This document shows positions 63,679-64,000 of a stretch of 64,000 bases of DNA, in pieces (within the stretch, counting starts at the first letter, position 1; every line of letters begins with the position of its first letter). A model generated the notes under the pieces. The model saw nothing but the letters and a program-made list of their open reading frames with translations. It was not told the origin of the DNA and did not search any database. The DNA is from Arachidicoccus rhizosphaerae (GTDB taxonomy: Bacteria; Bacteroidota; Bacteroidia; Chitinophagales; Chitinophagaceae). Location of the stretch: assembly GCF_900107765.1 (NCBI RefSeq), contig NZ_FNQY01000001.1, positions 534,654-598,653 on the forward strand. The letters run 5' to 3'. The position numbers and the translations under genes are program-made.

Positions 63679-64000
63679 TCAATAACTCACCGCTAGGTGG
63701 TCATTAACACATTATAATAATTTTTAATTCTGAAATTTCCGGCTAGCCTGACTACATGATAGGCTAGCCAATTTTGTATCCTTAATAGTAGGGATACAGG
63801 TGCCTGCCTGGTCATCCGGACCAGGTTTAGCACCAGGGCTATAGTAGATATCCATGAAGTACTTGTATTGGCCAGCTTGGCTTTTATATTGTCCATGCCA
63901 TATCTGGTCTTTGCTTGGCCAAATTTTCCCTCTATTGGATTTCTTTCGCCCGGTCTTATGTGATTTTTCACTGCCGTTGCGGATGGACGACCTAGCGGTT
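63671..64000 (-). mobile_element. End of an IS5-type insertion sequence
   Basis: The sequence from about 63671 (GAGTCTGCTCAATAACTC) to the window edge holds the end of an IS with its transposase gene. The exact terminal repeat cannot be fixed because the other end is outside the window. It interrupts hipA. Confidence 0.6.
63693..64000 (-). CDS. IS5-family transposase, C-terminal part (partial)
   Basis: The last about 102 residues of a DDE transposase. The segment RNPIEGKFGQAKTRYGM carries the catalytic Glu of the DDE triad in the context typical of IS5-group enzymes, followed by TSTSWISTIALVLNL. The frame stays open to the window edge (residues LGRPSATAV precede), so the gene continues outside. 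Its insertion cut the hipA gene. Confidence 0.85.
   Translation of the reverse strand, partial: PLGRPSATAVKNHIRPGERNPIEGKFGQAKTRYGMDNIKAKLANTSTSWISTIALVLNLVRMTRQAPVSLLLRIQNWLAYHVVRLAGNFRIKNYYNVLMTT

Noticed and set aside
63689..63999. 10-bp inverted repeat ACCGCTAGGT/ACCTAGCGGT inside the IS part
   Set aside because: One arm overlaps the transposase stop and the other is inside its coding region at the window edge; a chance match is likely and the true IS ends cannot be seen.
1..64000. tRNA and rRNA genes
   Set aside because: No cloverleaf-like or ribosomal RNA sequence was noticed in the intergenic gaps by reading; a tRNAscan/Infernal search would be decisive.

Overview
The window is bacterial chromosome from a Bacteroidota member, most likely order Chitinophagales, family Chitinophagaceae (inferred from gene content, not from a marker tree). 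Supporting signs are promoter -7 boxes of the TAnnTTTG type, weak Shine-Dalgarno sequences, a SusC/SusD pair driven by an ECF sigma/FecR pair, DUF4251, DUF4843 and PKD-like lipoproteins, a split transketolase, and an alternative complex III (actABCDEF) operon running into cytochrome c oxidase genes. No rRNA, tRNA or CRISPR array was seen.

Region 1 (1-9 kb): a cut-off lipoprotein gene, lpxA with a lone ABC ATPase, then on the minus strand an outer-membrane beta-barrel protein with a beta-propeller-like partner, a free methionine sulfoxide reductase, and a LytS/LytTR-type two-component pair. Region 2 (9-26.5 kb) is mostly housekeeping: dxs, an AAA/PD-(D/E)XK protein, serS, a NamZ-like (DUF1343) enzyme, a MacB-like permease, rny, typA, a DUF4251 lipoprotein, the N-terminal transketolase subunit, frr-pheS-pgk. 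Several of these units end in strong intrinsic terminators.

Region 3 (26.5-47.4 kb) is the accessory part. It has a degenerate nucleotidyltransferase-HEPN protein and two YeeE/YedE sulfur-transport proteins. Then comes a compact locus on the plus strand: ECF sigma, FecR anti-sigma, SusC, SusD, DUF4843, PKD-like lipoprotein, a CHPC thioredoxin, a TlpA-type WCGPC protein and a two-lobed retropepsin-like protease. Beyond it on the minus strand lie a CstB-like persulfide dioxygenase-rhodanese and an ArsR regulator, which are often next to the YeeE pair in relatives. The SusC/D locus therefore appears to sit inside a reactive-sulfur module. It has no glycan-active enzyme, so peptide or metal-ligand uptake is more plausible than sugar uptake. 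tsaB and purN close this region.

Region 4 (47.6-62.5 kb) is one long respiratory unit: actA-F (quinol:cytochrome c oxidoreductase), coxB, coxA, cyoE (heme O synthase), two subunit III genes and a subunit IV gene, closed by an 18-bp-stem terminator. Electrons would pass from menaquinol through ActB iron-sulfur clusters and ActA/ActE hemes to the CuA site of CoxB and on to oxygen in CoxA.

Region 5 (62.6-64 kb) is a decayed toxin-antitoxin-like island: a HigA-type antitoxin, a DUF6922-like gene broken (or recoded) at a canonical A AAA AAG slip site, the 3' part of a hipA kinase gene, and the end of an IS5-type transposase that runs off the window. The observations most worth following are the SusC/D-thioredoxin-protease locus, a reverse-strand terminator without a known gene between fecR and susC (candidate antisense RNA), the slip site in the DUF6922 gene, and a recurring leaderless start architecture (-7 box 4-6 nt before ATG).
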